This document shows, one piece after another, positions 1 to 6,224 of a stretch of 6,669 nucleotides of DNA; position 1 is the stretch's first letter, and every line of letters starts with the position of its first letter. A program made the position numbers and the translations under genes. Origin of the DNA: Acidobacteriaceae bacterium (GTDB lineage: Bacteria > Acidobacteriota > Terriglobia > Terriglobales > Acidobacteriaceae); assembly GCA_003156235.1 (NCBI GenBank), contig PMGP01000288.1:1-6669 (forward strand), read 5' to 3'. Under the pieces are notes generated by a model. It was not told where the DNA came from. It was given only the letters and a program-made list of their open reading frames with translations, and searched no databases.

Positions 1-30
1 GCAAGCAGTAAAGTCGTGCCCTTTCAAAAC
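1..30. repeat. Degenerate REP-like palindrome copy at window edge
   Basis: Bases 9-30 match bases 1062-1083 exactly over 22 bp (core agtcgtgccctttcaaaac). In the second copy the core is the right arm of a perfect palindrome. Here the left arm (bases 1-9) no longer matches, so this is a decayed or half copy, and the window edge prevents judging what lies upstream. It sits about 125 bp beyond the 3' end of kduD. Apart from this and the palindrome at 103-122, I see nothing in bases 1-156. Confidence 0.6.
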
Positions 31-102
31 CAGGTTATGAAACAGTTTCTGGAAGAGCGGCAAAGGCCCGTGCCTGAAGGCGCGCGCAAATTCGCTTTCT
101 TT

Positions 103-122
103 CATGGGGCTGAAGCCCCATG
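103..122. repeat. Perfect 9-bp-stem palindrome, REP-like
   Basis: The sequence catggggctgaagccccatg forms a perfect 9-bp stem (103-111 with 114-122) around a 2-nt GA centre. It lies 35 bp beyond the kduD stop codon. It has no T-tract on either side, so it is not a canonical rho-independent terminator, although it could stabilise mRNA 3' ends. A related but shorter unit (ggggctaaagccc) occurs at 1018-1030. Paired occurrence of both palindrome types in two intergenic spacers suggests a dispersed repeat family. Confidence 0.65.
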
Positions 123-156
123 CTCCCTCCGGAATCATCGATTGACAACTGTTGAA

Positions 157-921
157 TTAGCGGCAGAGCCATCCTCCATCGACGACCAGAATGTGGCCGT
201 TCACATAGTTGCCTGCGTCCGAGGCAAGAAAGACTGCTGCACCGGCGAGATCCGAAGGCAGGCCCCAGCGTCCCATGGGAATCCTGGCAAGGATGGCGGC
301 GGAGCGCGCGGGGTCAGCTCGCAACGCAGTGGTATTGTCGGTGGCCATATAGCCGGGAGCGATGGCGTTGACGTTGATGCCCTTGTCGCCCCACTCATTG
401 GCCAGCGCCTTGGTGAGTTGCGCAACCGCGCCCTTGGCCGCGGCATAACCGGGAACATTAATGCCGCCCTGGAAGGAGAGCAAAGAGGCGGTGTTGATAA
501 TTTTTCCGTGGCCTTGCGCCAGCATCAGCCTGCCAGCGTACTGGCTGAGGAACCACACGGAGTTGAGGTTGGTATTAATGACGGTGTTCCAGAACTCTTC
601 AGAGTGCTCGGCGGCGGGAGCGCGGCGGATGGTGCCGGCGTTGTTGACGAGAATGTCGATGGAGCCGAGGGCCTTGACGGTGTCATCGACAAGCATATGG
701 GCGATTTTCTGGTCGCAGACATCGCCCGAGCGGCAGATGAACTTGACGCCGGTCTTCTTGACTTCGTCTATGGTCTCGTCCAACACCGGGCCGTAGCTAT
801 GCAGAGTGACATTTGCTCCCGCCTGCGCAAACGCAATCGCCATTCCGGCTCCGAGACCTTGTCCGGACCCGGTAACCAGCGCGTTTTTGCCTTTGAGGCT
901 GAAGAGATCGAGAACTGCCAC
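157..921 (-). CDS. kduD: 2-dehydro-3-deoxy-D-gluconate 5-dehydrogenase (KduD), SDR family
   Basis: This 254-residue cytoplasmic short-chain dehydrogenase/reductase matches the length of E. coli KduD (253). The Rossmann cofactor motif TGSGQGLG is at residues 17-24 and NNAG at 93-96. The catalytic tetrad is visible as N118, S146, Y159 and K163. Assignment to KduD rather than a generic SDR rests on recalled family-specific stretches: LSFQGGINVPGYAAAKG, NVNAIAPGYMAT and RIPMGRWGLPSDL, and the C-terminal VDGGWLCR (VDGGWLAR in E. coli). KduD interconverts 2,5-diketo-3-deoxygluconate and 2-keto-3-deoxygluconate with NAD(H) in pectin and hexuronate catabolism; many homologues are annotated 2-deoxy-D-gluconate 3-dehydrogenase. 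The start is GTG at 921, supported by a well-placed AGGAG; the next in-frame Met (27) would remove the cofactor motif. No other pectin gene is in the window, so its operon context is unknown. It is probably transcribed separately from the Rieske gene, given the 182-nt repeat-containing spacer. Confidence 0.9.
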   Translation of the reverse strand: MAVLDLFSLKGKNALVTGSGQGLGAGMAIAFAQAGANVTLHSYGPVLDETIDEVKKTGVKFICRSGDVCDQKIAHMLVDDTVKALGSIDILVNNAGTIRRAPAAEHSEEFWNTVINTNLNSVWFLSQYAGRLMLAQGHGKIINTASLLSFQGGINVPGYAAAKGAVAQLTKALANEWGDKGINVNAIAPGYMATDNTTALRADPARSAAILARIPMGRWGLPSDLAGAAVFLASDAGNYVNGHILVVDGGWLCR

Positions 922-928
922 GATATTG

Positions 929-933
929 CTCCT
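929..933 (-). promoter_or_regulatory. Ribosome binding site deciding the GTG start of kduD
   Basis: Read on the minus strand, AGGAG sits 7 nt before the GTG at 921-919, preceded by a run of A residues. No ATG is available in frame nearby, so this site is the main support for the non-ATG start. Confidence 0.75.
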
Positions 934-1017
934 TTTTTTGAGAGAACTAAGCCGTTCTGTTTTGTGAAAAGCCTACCAGCCTGGGTAAAAGTTCGAATTG
1001 CTGAAAAACATCCCTCA

Positions 1018-1030
1018 GGGGCTAAAGCCC
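1018..1030. repeat. Short REP-like palindrome (ggggctaaagccc)
   Basis: A 5-bp stem (gggct, 1019-1023, with agccc, 1026-1030) surrounds an AA centre. It is a shorter relative of the palindrome at 103-122 and lies 23 bp from the one at 1054-1073. The two units lie side by side in the spacer between kduD and the Rieske gene, as a composite intergenic repeat would. Confidence 0.5.
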
Positions 1031-1053
1031 GTCGTTTCTTATCAACCAATCGC

Positions 1054-1083
1054 GGCACGACTAAAGTCGTGCCCTTTCAAAAC
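1054..1083. repeat. Perfect 9-bp-stem palindrome with conserved flank, REP-like
   Basis: The sequence ggcacgactaaagtcgtgcc (1054-1073) is a perfect 9-bp inverted repeat around AA. The adjoining bases continue the match to the copy at 9-30, so the conserved unit is palindrome plus a ctttcaaaac flank. It begins about 20 bp past the Rieske stop codon on the minus strand. It could act as an mRNA 3'-end hairpin for that operon, but there is no following T-run in either direction. No transposase of the REP-associated type is in the window. Confidence 0.65.
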
Positions 1084-1103
1084 TTAACTTCCACCACAGG
1101 CTG

Positions 1104-1589
1104 TTAACCCCGCGAAACCTCCACGCCGGCCTCGTTGACGGCAACTTTGAAAAGCTTGAGCGGCTTGGGCGGCGGGCCGCTGACGTTGGCGCCGGTGTAG
1201 GCGTTGTAGACGCCGCCGTGGCATGCGCAGTGGATGCGGTCGGCCTGCGATTCATACTGCACCGTGCAGCCGAGGTGCGTGCAGACGGCGGTCATGGCCA
1301 CCCAGGTGTCGTCCAGATGGTGAATGAGCATGGCCGGCGAGGGGCCGAACTTGAACATCAGCACCGAGCCGGCGGGAAGCTTTTGCGCGTCCTTGAGCGT
1401 AACCTCAGTGACCGCCGTGGCTTCCATGGCCATCTCCGCGGGCGAAGCCAGGTAGCGGTAGATGGGATAGGCCAGGGCCGCAGTATACGCGAGGCCGGCC
1501 ACACCGGCTGCGGCCAGAAATGCGCGGCGGGTATTCTTGTCGCCGGGTTCTTCGACGATGTTTGCGGGGAGATTCATCTCTTGGCTCAT
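1104..1589 (-). CDS. Tat-targeted Rieske [2Fe-2S] protein, QcrA/PetA-like
   Basis: This is a 161-residue Rieske iron-sulfur protein. Residues 20-25 (TRRAFL) give a twin-arginine signal, followed by a hydrophobic segment at about 26-47 that probably stays as a membrane anchor. The cluster-binding motifs are CTHLGC (103-108) and CACHGG (121-126): C103, H105, C121 and H124 should bind the cluster, and C108 and C123 should form the stabilising disulfide. A proline-rich GPPPKPL loop follows at 138-144, as in bc1/b6f-type Rieske proteins. The domain should face the periplasm and pass electrons from quinol to a c-type cytochrome. The start at 1589 was chosen because an upstream in-frame ATG at 1745 would add 52 residues overlapping the preceding gene and push the Tat motif far inside. 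It lies 20 nt after the stop of the membrane-protein gene, so the two are almost certainly cotranscribed. A Rieske protein is certain from the motifs; its exact complex is not. Confidence 0.9.
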   Translation of the reverse strand: MSQEMNLPANIVEEPGDKNTRRAFLAAAGVAGLAYTAALAYPIYRYLASPAEMAMEATAVTEVTLKDAQKLPAGSVLMFKFGPSPAMLIHHLDDTWVAMTAVCTHLGCTVQYESQADRIHCACHGGVYNAYTGANVSGPPPKPLKLFKVAVNEAGVEVSRG

Positions 1590-1609
1590 AGCAGTCTCTT
1601 CGCGTGCAG

Positions 1610-2734
1610 TTATGCCGCGCCCTCCATCATTTTTTTGGATCGCGCCACTACGGAGACGAGCCAGCCGATCACGCCCAGTCCGGCTACAAAGAGGATCAGG
1701 AACAGGCCCACGACCCACCAGTTGGTTTCGACGGCGCGATCCCAAACGTTGTATCCGGAGGCCAACAGGGTGAGATCGCGCACGGCGTCGCGATAGACGA
1801 CCAGGGAGAGTTCAATCAGCACGGCCAGATGAACAACCGCGATGCCTGTCCAGCGCGCGGTGAGTTTGCCGAATCCGGCGACGGCGGCGAGCAGCACGGC
1901 AACCACCACCAGGGCCAGCCAGCCATAGCCGGCAAAACCGAAGTACTTGTAGAATTCATAGCCAGCCGGAGGCGCCGCCAGCAGTGATTTGACTACAGCC
2001 GGCTGCGCGATAGCGGCCCATAGTCCTGCTGCCAGATAGAGGATGCCGAAGACCGCGGCCACCTTGCCGCCGAGGCCGGCGATAAAGCGCTTCTCCTCCG
2101 CAGTGAAGGAGGAGCGGCCGGAGAGATAAATGAGCCACAATCCGCCGATGAACAGTCCGCCGGCCATCATCATCAGCCAGCGCGGCGTGAGGGTGGGATC
2201 GCCGGAGGGCAGATAGGCTCCCATGGCGGAGGCGGAGTACATTTTGCGCCAGACTTCGGGACGCAGCATCAGGGTCATGTTCGTGGAGAGCAGGCGTGCG
2301 ATGCATCCCGCGAGCAGCCACGCGCTGAGGCCGACCCACCAGGCCGATTTGGCCGCCTCAAGGCGCGCGGTGAAGCGATAGAGCAGCCAGTAGACAAGCA
2401 TGAGAAGGCCGATGATGGCGATCCAGTAAAGGCCGATGAGCACGCTGCTGGTGTAAAGCGCGCGGCCATAGAGCACCTGGGAAAAGAGGAGTGGCGGCAC
2501 GGCAAGGTTAATGACAAATGTCATCACCACCGTGAGCCGGCGGGCCAAGGCGCGCGCGGTGACCAGGGAGGCCGGCGAGCTGCGGAAGAGACTGAGCAGA
2601 ACCGCCAGCAGCAGCCCGCCCAAGAGCATTTCCACGGCGACAAAATGCAGGGCCAGCGTGACGATATGCAGCAGCTTCAACAGCCATATCGGCGCAGGCA
2701 GAGGAATCGGATCGACAGCGGGAAAAGATTGCAT
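1610..2734 (-). CDS. Nine-helix integral membrane protein, likely partner of the Rieske protein
   Basis: This 374-residue protein is strongly hydrophobic, with about nine predicted membrane helices (roughly 16-50, 68-90, 97-119, 132-156, 186-205, 218-242, 271-289, 297-313 and 339-364). I do not recognise it as a named family. The whole protein contains only three histidines, H23 and H30 in helix 1 and H302 in helix 8, and all are within predicted helices, with E35 near H30. That pattern would suit b-type heme or quinone binding. It lacks the two paired-histidine helices of a classical cytochrome b, and resemblance of helix 1 (HFVAVEMLLGG) to heme-binding helices of cytochrome bd subunit I is only loose. 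It is the first gene of a two-gene unit with the Rieske gene, which suggests a membrane anchor or quinol-oxidising subunit (inference). The start at 2734 has AAAAGG 5 nt upstream and gives a short N-terminus before helix 1; the longer start at 2827 would run 31 extra residues across the CRP-like site. Confidence 0.8.
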   Translation of the reverse strand: MQSFPAVDPIPLPAPIWLLKLLHIVTLALHFVAVEMLLGGLLLAVLLSLFRSSPASLVTARALARRLTVVMTFVINLAVPPLLFSQVLYGRALYTSSVLIGLYWIAIIGLLMLVYWLLYRFTARLEAAKSAWWVGLSAWLLAGCIARLLSTNMTLMLRPEVWRKMYSASAMGAYLPSGDPTLTPRWLMMMAGGLFIGGLWLIYLSGRSSFTAEEKRFIAGLGGKVAAVFGILYLAAGLWAAIAQPAVVKSLLAAPPAGYEFYKYFGFAGYGWLALVVVAVLLAAVAGFGKLTARWTGIAVVHLAVLIELSLVVYRDAVRDLTLLASGYNVWDRAVETNWWVVGLFLILFVAGLGVIGWLVSVVARSKKMMEGAA

Positions 2735-2794
2735 AGTGCCTTTTGAGCCCTCACTCAAGCCGCTATTCAGACTAACATGGTCCAAATTGGTGTA

Positions 2795-2810
2795 TGTGAT
2801 GGCAGTCACA
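2795..2810. promoter_or_regulatory. CRP/FNR-family operator-like palindrome TGTGA-N6-TCACA
   Basis: The sequence tgtgatggcagtcaca is a perfect match to the half-site and spacing consensus of CRP-type regulators (TGTGA, six bases, TCACA). Its centre is about 68 bp upstream of the membrane-protein start codon at 2734 and about 410 bp upstream of the porin start. The nearer Rieske operon is therefore the likely target. The regulator is not in the window; cAMP-CRP or a redox-sensing family member are both possible. The site is seen in the sequence; its function is inferred. Confidence 0.5.
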
Positions 2811-2882
2811 GCAGGGAAAAAGCGCACTTAAACCGCCGATGCACACTACGCAATGATCTTAAACCTGCGCTGAGGAAGATCA

Positions 2883-2938
2883 AAATCGGAGGTTAGAAAT
2901 ATTTATTCTTCTTTTTGGAGAGATTCCATTTCCGATTT
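2883..2938. repeat. 8-bp inverted repeat flanking an AT-rich segment
   Basis: The arms aaatcgga (2883-2890) and tccgattt (2931-2938) are perfect reverse complements, 40 bp apart. The DNA between is AT-rich and includes aaatatttattctt. It could be a pair of regulator half-sites, a long weak stem, or chance. There is no other support. Confidence 0.3.
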
Positions 2939-3212
2939 AGTTGGGGCGTAGGGTCTCCTAAAATTGAGCACTCTCATAGAGGGATGTGCTGAATTTAGCG
3001 TGGCTTACACCGACGCCGTTTGTAAATGCCCACACTGAAGTCACGAGGAATATAGCCGATAGGAGCAGTAAGGGCACAAACAGAACTTCCATAACTGATT
3101 GGTTGTGGCGGCTGCCTGCACAAGCCACGCGATTGCCAAACCGGCTACGAATTGATTGATGGATGCAAGCGGTTGGAGTGGTTCGCCTAACAAAGAGGCA
3201 AAGGAGAAAACG

Positions 3213-4454
3213 ATGAAACGACTTTTGGTTGGCGCGATGGCGCTGGCGCTGGGGGCAGTTCCGGTGATGGCGCAAAGCCTGGAAGATCTGAACATTCAGA
3301 TCCACGGCTATGCGACGCAAGGATTTCTTTACACCACGCAGAACAACATTCTCACCACCAGTTCGAGCGATGGCAGTCCGGCGTGGACCGAAGCGGTGGT
3401 GAACATCACTTCGCAACCCAATCCAAAGCTGCGCGTGGGCGTGCAGGCGCGCTACTTCATGCTGGGCAACTTGGGCAACGAAATCACGCTGGATTGGGCC
3501 AACGCCGATTACAAGGTCAACGATAAGTTCGGTGTGCGCTTCGGCAAGGTGAAAACGCCTTCCTTTCTGTTCAATGAAGTTGAGGACATCGATCCGTCGT
3601 ATATGTGGTCTCTGCTGCCGCAGGGCGTCTACCCGCTCACCAGCCGCAACTCCAATCTTGCGCACTATGGTGGAGTGGCTTACGGCACTCTCAAGCTCGG
3701 CTCGAATCTGGGCAAACTCGAATATCGCGGGTGGGGTGGGGAGCGCGCGATCAGCTCCAGCGACGGCTACCTCGTGAACCAGCGGGAAGAAGGAATCACC
3801 TTCCCCAATGGATTGAACGGCACAATGTATGGCGGGGCTCTCCGTTGGAGAACGCCCCTGGCCGGCCTCATGATCGGCGCATCCGACGTCAAGGACAACG
3901 TGCTTAACTCGGCGATTACCTATGCAAATCCCATTGCCGTGCCCGGCATGGGGACTTTTGCGGGACCGTTCAGCGGAACCAATACAGTGCAACCGTTCAA
4001 CATTCCCAACTACTTTGCCCGTTATGAAAAGAACAAGGTGATGGTCGCCGGCGAGTGGGCAAGGCTGCCATATAGCGTTGCGCTCGACATCGTGGTTCCG
4101 CCCCTGGTGGCTTATGGGGTTCCTTACGTCCAGACGAAGTTCCGTGTCGACCAGAAATCATGGTATGGAATGGCCAGCTACAAGGTGACGGACAAGTTTA
4201 CGGCCGGCGTTTATCAGAGCCAGTCCTTCAACGTGCAGGCAGCGCTGGGGCCGGGGCGGTACTCAAAGGACTGGGCGATCTCCGGCCGCTACGACTTCAA
4301 TTCATTCCTCTACGCAAAAGTGGAGCAGCACTTGATTGACGGCACGGAAATTGGCTACGACTTTACGTCCAACAACGTGACGCCGGGCGCGGCCAGTCCC
4401 GCAATGTACCCCAACACCAAACTCACCATCCTCAAAATTGGCGTGAGCTTCTAA
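3213..4454 (+). CDS. Outer-membrane beta-barrel porin, copy 1
   Basis: A 413-residue precursor. Residues 1-20 form a Sec signal peptide (MKRLLVGAMALALGAVPVMA, cleavage before QS). The mature part has alternating strand-like segments and ends in KLTILKIGVSF, the C-terminal Phe typical of barrel proteins recognised by the Bam machinery. Segments such as VRFGKVKTP and the DIDPSYMWSLLPQGVY stretch recall a bacterial porin family with a conserved GxRxGKxKxP strand and LPQxxY motif. I recall that family lying next to small PstS-like proteins in other phyla (from memory). The ligand is unknown; phosphate or another oxyanion is a guess from the neighbour. The ATG at 3213 is preceded by aaggag 6 nt away; an upstream in-frame TTG at 3156 would put 19 polar residues before the signal peptide. 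The next gene starts after 24 nt, so this is the first gene of its operon. It is 31 residues longer than copy 2 because of loop insertions in the second half. Confidence 0.82.
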   Translation: MKRLLVGAMALALGAVPVMAQSLEDLNIQIHGYATQGFLYTTQNNILTTSSSDGSPAWTEAVVNITSQPNPKLRVGVQARYFMLGNLGNEITLDWANADYKVNDKFGVRFGKVKTPSFLFNEVEDIDPSYMWSLLPQGVYPLTSRNSNLAHYGGVAYGTLKLGSNLGKLEYRGWGGERAISSSDGYLVNQREEGITFPNGLNGTMYGGALRWRTPLAGLMIGASDVKDNVLNSAITYANPIAVPGMGTFAGPFSGTNTVQPFNIPNYFARYEKNKVMVAGEWARLPYSVALDIVVPPLVAYGVPYVQTKFRVDQKSWYGMASYKVTDKFTAGVYQSQSFNVQAALGPGRYSKDWAISGRYDFNSFLYAKVEQHLIDGTEIGYDFTSNNVTPGAASPAMYPNTKLTILKIGVSF

Positions 4455-4478
4455 CACGGACGAAAAGGAGAAATTGAA

Positions 4479-4901
4479 ATGAAAAATCTACGGTTTGTAA
4501 TATTGCTCCTGGTCGTCGCGTCGATCTTTGCTATTCACGCACAAGCTCAGGTCATTGTGATCGCCAACCCCGGGGTGAAGGCGACCGAAATCAGCAAGAA
4601 CGATCTACGCGATGTGTTCACCGGGAACGCAACCTCGCTGCCCGACGGCAGCCGGGTGGTGCCGATTCTGCTGAAGGCGGGCACGGTGCATGAGGAGTTC
4701 TTGCAGGTCTACATCGGCAAGAACGACACCGCCTACCGGGCGGGCTGGCGCAGCCTGGTGTTTTCAGGACAGGCATCCATGCCCAAGAGCCTGGATACGG
4801 ACGCGGCGGTAGTGGAGTTCGCCGCGCATAACGCCGGCGCTATCGGCTACATCGGCAAGGCTTCGCCGCATGAAGGCGTCAAGGTGCTTGCGGTCAAGTG
4901 A
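4479..4901 (+). CDS. Small periplasmic PstS-like substrate-binding-domain protein, copy 1
   Basis: A 140-residue protein with a Sec signal peptide (hydrophobic 6-20, cleavage probably after AQA at 23), leaving about 117 residues in the periplasm. The mature part resembles a portion of a phosphate-binding protein of the PstS/PBP-like type: ISKNDLRDVFTG (38-49), RAGWRSLVFSG (87-97), MPKS (101-104) and GAIGYIGK (120-127). Full PstS proteins are roughly 300 residues or more with two lobes, so this is only about one lobe and cannot form the usual clamshell site alone. Such small members are usually annotated as phosphate ABC transporter substrate-binding protein, but no permease or ATPase gene lies nearby. 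The aaggag 8 nt before the ATG and the 24-nt gap to the porin indicate translation from the porin mRNA. A role as periplasmic partner, cargo receiver or sensor for the porin is inferred from this pairing. It is 126/140 identical to copy 2. Confidence 0.82.
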   Translation: MKNLRFVILLLVVASIFAIHAQAQVIVIANPGVKATEISKNDLRDVFTGNATSLPDGSRVVPILLKAGTVHEEFLQVYIGKNDTAYRAGWRSLVFSGQASMPKSLDTDAAVVEFAAHNAGAIGYIGKASPHEGVKVLAVK

Positions 4902-5051
4902 CGGCGTGACGGAACAGAGCCGGAATCGGGTTTTGGGAGCTGGACGAAGGCTCTCATCCCTTAACGCTCGGCCCTGAACTGCCGATGAATTGAAAAGCAA
5001 CCACGAAGTTTGATGGATGGCCAGGAGCCGGGAACGGAAGGAGAAAAGCAA
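4902..5051 (+). other. Spacer between the two porin/binding-protein modules
   Basis: These 150 nt hold the leader of porin copy 2. The 10-bp string ttgatggatg occurs here (5010-5019) and in the leader of porin copy 1 (3156-3165), and aaggagaaaa precedes both start codons, so some duplicated leader sequence survives. A 6-bp inverted repeat (agagcc 4916-4921, ggctct 4949-4954) has a 27-nt loop and no T-run, so I do not call a terminator. Whether the second module has its own promoter cannot be told from the sequence. Confidence 0.45.
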
Positions 5052-6200
5052 ATGAATCGCTGGATTGTTGGTATTTTCGCAATGGTGCTGGGAACGCTGC
5101 CTATGGCGGCGCAGAGTATTGAGGATCTGAACATTCAGATCCATGGTTACGCTACGCAAGGCTTTGTTTATTCCACGCAGAACAACTGGAACTCGATGAC
5201 TTCGAGCAACGGCAGTCCGGCGTGGACCGAGGCGGTGGTCAATGTGACGACGCAACCGGAACCAAAGCTGCGCGTGGGCGTGCAGGCGCGCTATTTTCTG
5301 TTGGGCAATTACGGAAACGCCATTGCTCTGGACTGGGCTGACGCGGACTATAAGGTCAATGAGAAATTCGGTGTGCGCTTCGGCAAGGTTAAGACGCCGG
5401 AGGGAATGTTCAACATGATCCAAGACATCGATCCAGCCTATATCTGGTCGATTCTGCCCCAGGGCATCTACGAGGTGGCAACCAGAACCTCGATTCTTTC
5501 TCATTACGGAGGGGTCGTCTACGGCACGCTCCGTCTTCCGTCGAAAGCAGGTTCGATGGACTACCGGGTTTGGGACGGCGAGCGCATTATCGCTTCAAAC
5601 GATCCGCTTCTCCTGCCCTTCGCGGCCAATGGAATTCTCTTTCCGAGCGGCCAAAGCGGCAATATGTATGGCGGAACGCTGCAATGGCATACGCCGGTAC
5701 AAGGTTTGATGCTTGGAGTCTCGGAATCGCAAAACCACCAGGGTGGGACGGCCACTCTCGGACCCTTCACCGGAAACGGGACTGTCAAACCCTTTCAGAT
5801 TCCCTTCTACTATGGACAGTATGAGCGCAGTAAGTTTACGGCGATCGGCGAATATATGCGCCTTCCTCCGAACTACACCTTCACGTTCACCAACGGTCCT
5901 ACAATCCCTGTCGTGCTGGATATCCGGAATTGGTATCTGATGTCCACTTACAAGCTCACCGAGAAGCTCACGGGAGGCGTCTATTACGCAAGCAGCTTCA
6001 ATCTACAGGCGCCGCTCGGCCCCGCCCGCTACCAGAAGGACTGGACCCTTTCAGCCCGCTACGACGTGTCCCAGTACATCTATTTGAAAGCTGAGCAGCA
6101 TTTTGTGGATGGAATGCAGATTGGCTTCTCCCCCGTAGGTAATAGCACGCTGAATCCACAGAGCAAACTCACCATTCTCAAGGTTGGCGTGAGCTTCTAA
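5052..6200 (+). CDS. Outer-membrane beta-barrel porin, copy 2
   Basis: A 382-residue paralogue of the porin at 3213-4454. The signal peptide covers about residues 1-20 (MNRWIVGIFAMVLGTLPMAA). The first 95 mature residues (22-116) align without gaps to copy 1 with 77 identities, including NIQIHGYATQGF, GSPAWTEAVVN, KLRVGVQARYF and KFGVRFGKVKTP. Identity then falls markedly, and several loops are shorter or replaced (for example around residues 220-245 and 270-300). The end KLTILKVGVSF again supplies the terminal Phe. Conserved strands with changed loops suggest the same fold with a different pore or surface, hence possibly different substrates. The ATG at 5052 has aaggag 8 nt upstream; a TTG/ATG pair at 5010 and 5013 is in frame but would put 14 mostly polar residues ahead of the signal peptide. 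The second small binding protein follows after 24 nt. Confidence 0.82.
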   Translation: MNRWIVGIFAMVLGTLPMAAQSIEDLNIQIHGYATQGFVYSTQNNWNSMTSSNGSPAWTEAVVNVTTQPEPKLRVGVQARYFLLGNYGNAIALDWADADYKVNEKFGVRFGKVKTPEGMFNMIQDIDPAYIWSILPQGIYEVATRTSILSHYGGVVYGTLRLPSKAGSMDYRVWDGERIIASNDPLLLPFAANGILFPSGQSGNMYGGTLQWHTPVQGLMLGVSESQNHQGGTATLGPFTGNGTVKPFQIPFYYGQYERSKFTAIGEYMRLPPNYTFTFTNGPTIPVVLDIRNWYLMSTYKLTEKLTGGVYYASSFNLQAPLGPARYQKDWTLSARYDVSQYIYLKAEQHFVDGMQIGFSPVGNSTLNPQSKLTILKVGVSF

Positions 6201-6224
6201 CGCGGACGAAAGGAGAACATCGAA

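Larger units (their letters stand above)
2735..3212. other. Divergent intergenic region between the Rieske operon and the porin operon
   Basis: These 478 nt separate two divergently transcribed operons and must contain both promoters. I see no convincing coding sequence. Visible signals are a CRP-like palindrome at 2795-2810, an AT-rich stretch at about 2881-2940 with an 8-bp inverted repeat, and the porin ribosome binding site aaggag at 3201-3206, 6 nt before its ATG. I looked for -35/-10 pairs on both strands and found none with good spacing. I found no match to the E. coli Pho box, although the downstream genes resemble phosphate-related proteins. Confidence 0.6.

Noticed and set aside
1054..1073. 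Rho-independent terminator for the Rieske operon
   Set aside because: The stem is perfect, but no run of T follows on either strand and a copy of the right arm recurs elsewhere, so a repeat element is the better description.
16..1107. A 363-codon open frame on the plus strand spanning all of kduD and both spacers
   Set aside because: It is antisense to a clear KduD gene, begins and ends in REP-like repeats, and its translation shows no signal of a known family. It is a GC-rich shadow frame.
1590..1745. 52-residue N-terminal extension of the Rieske protein from an ATG at 1745
   Set aside because: It would overlap the end of the membrane-protein gene by 136 bp, is arginine-rich, and would bury the Tat signal. 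The ATG at 1589 fits better.
2735..2827. 31-residue N-terminal extension of the membrane protein from an ATG at 2827
   Set aside because: The extension covers the CRP-like palindrome, and the internal ATG at 2734 has a good AAAAGG upstream and gives a normal membrane-protein N-terminus.
2958..3992. Long minus-strand open frame antisense to porin copy 1, whose translation resembles that of another frame at 4764-5504 antisense to porin copy 2
   Set aside because: The resemblance (for example ARLHAHAQLW in both) follows directly from the paralogy of the sense genes. Neither has a plausible start context or a domain of its own.
4916..4954. Possible terminator after the first small binding-protein gene
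   Set aside because: The inverted repeat is only 6 bp with a 27-nt loop and no T-tract follows.
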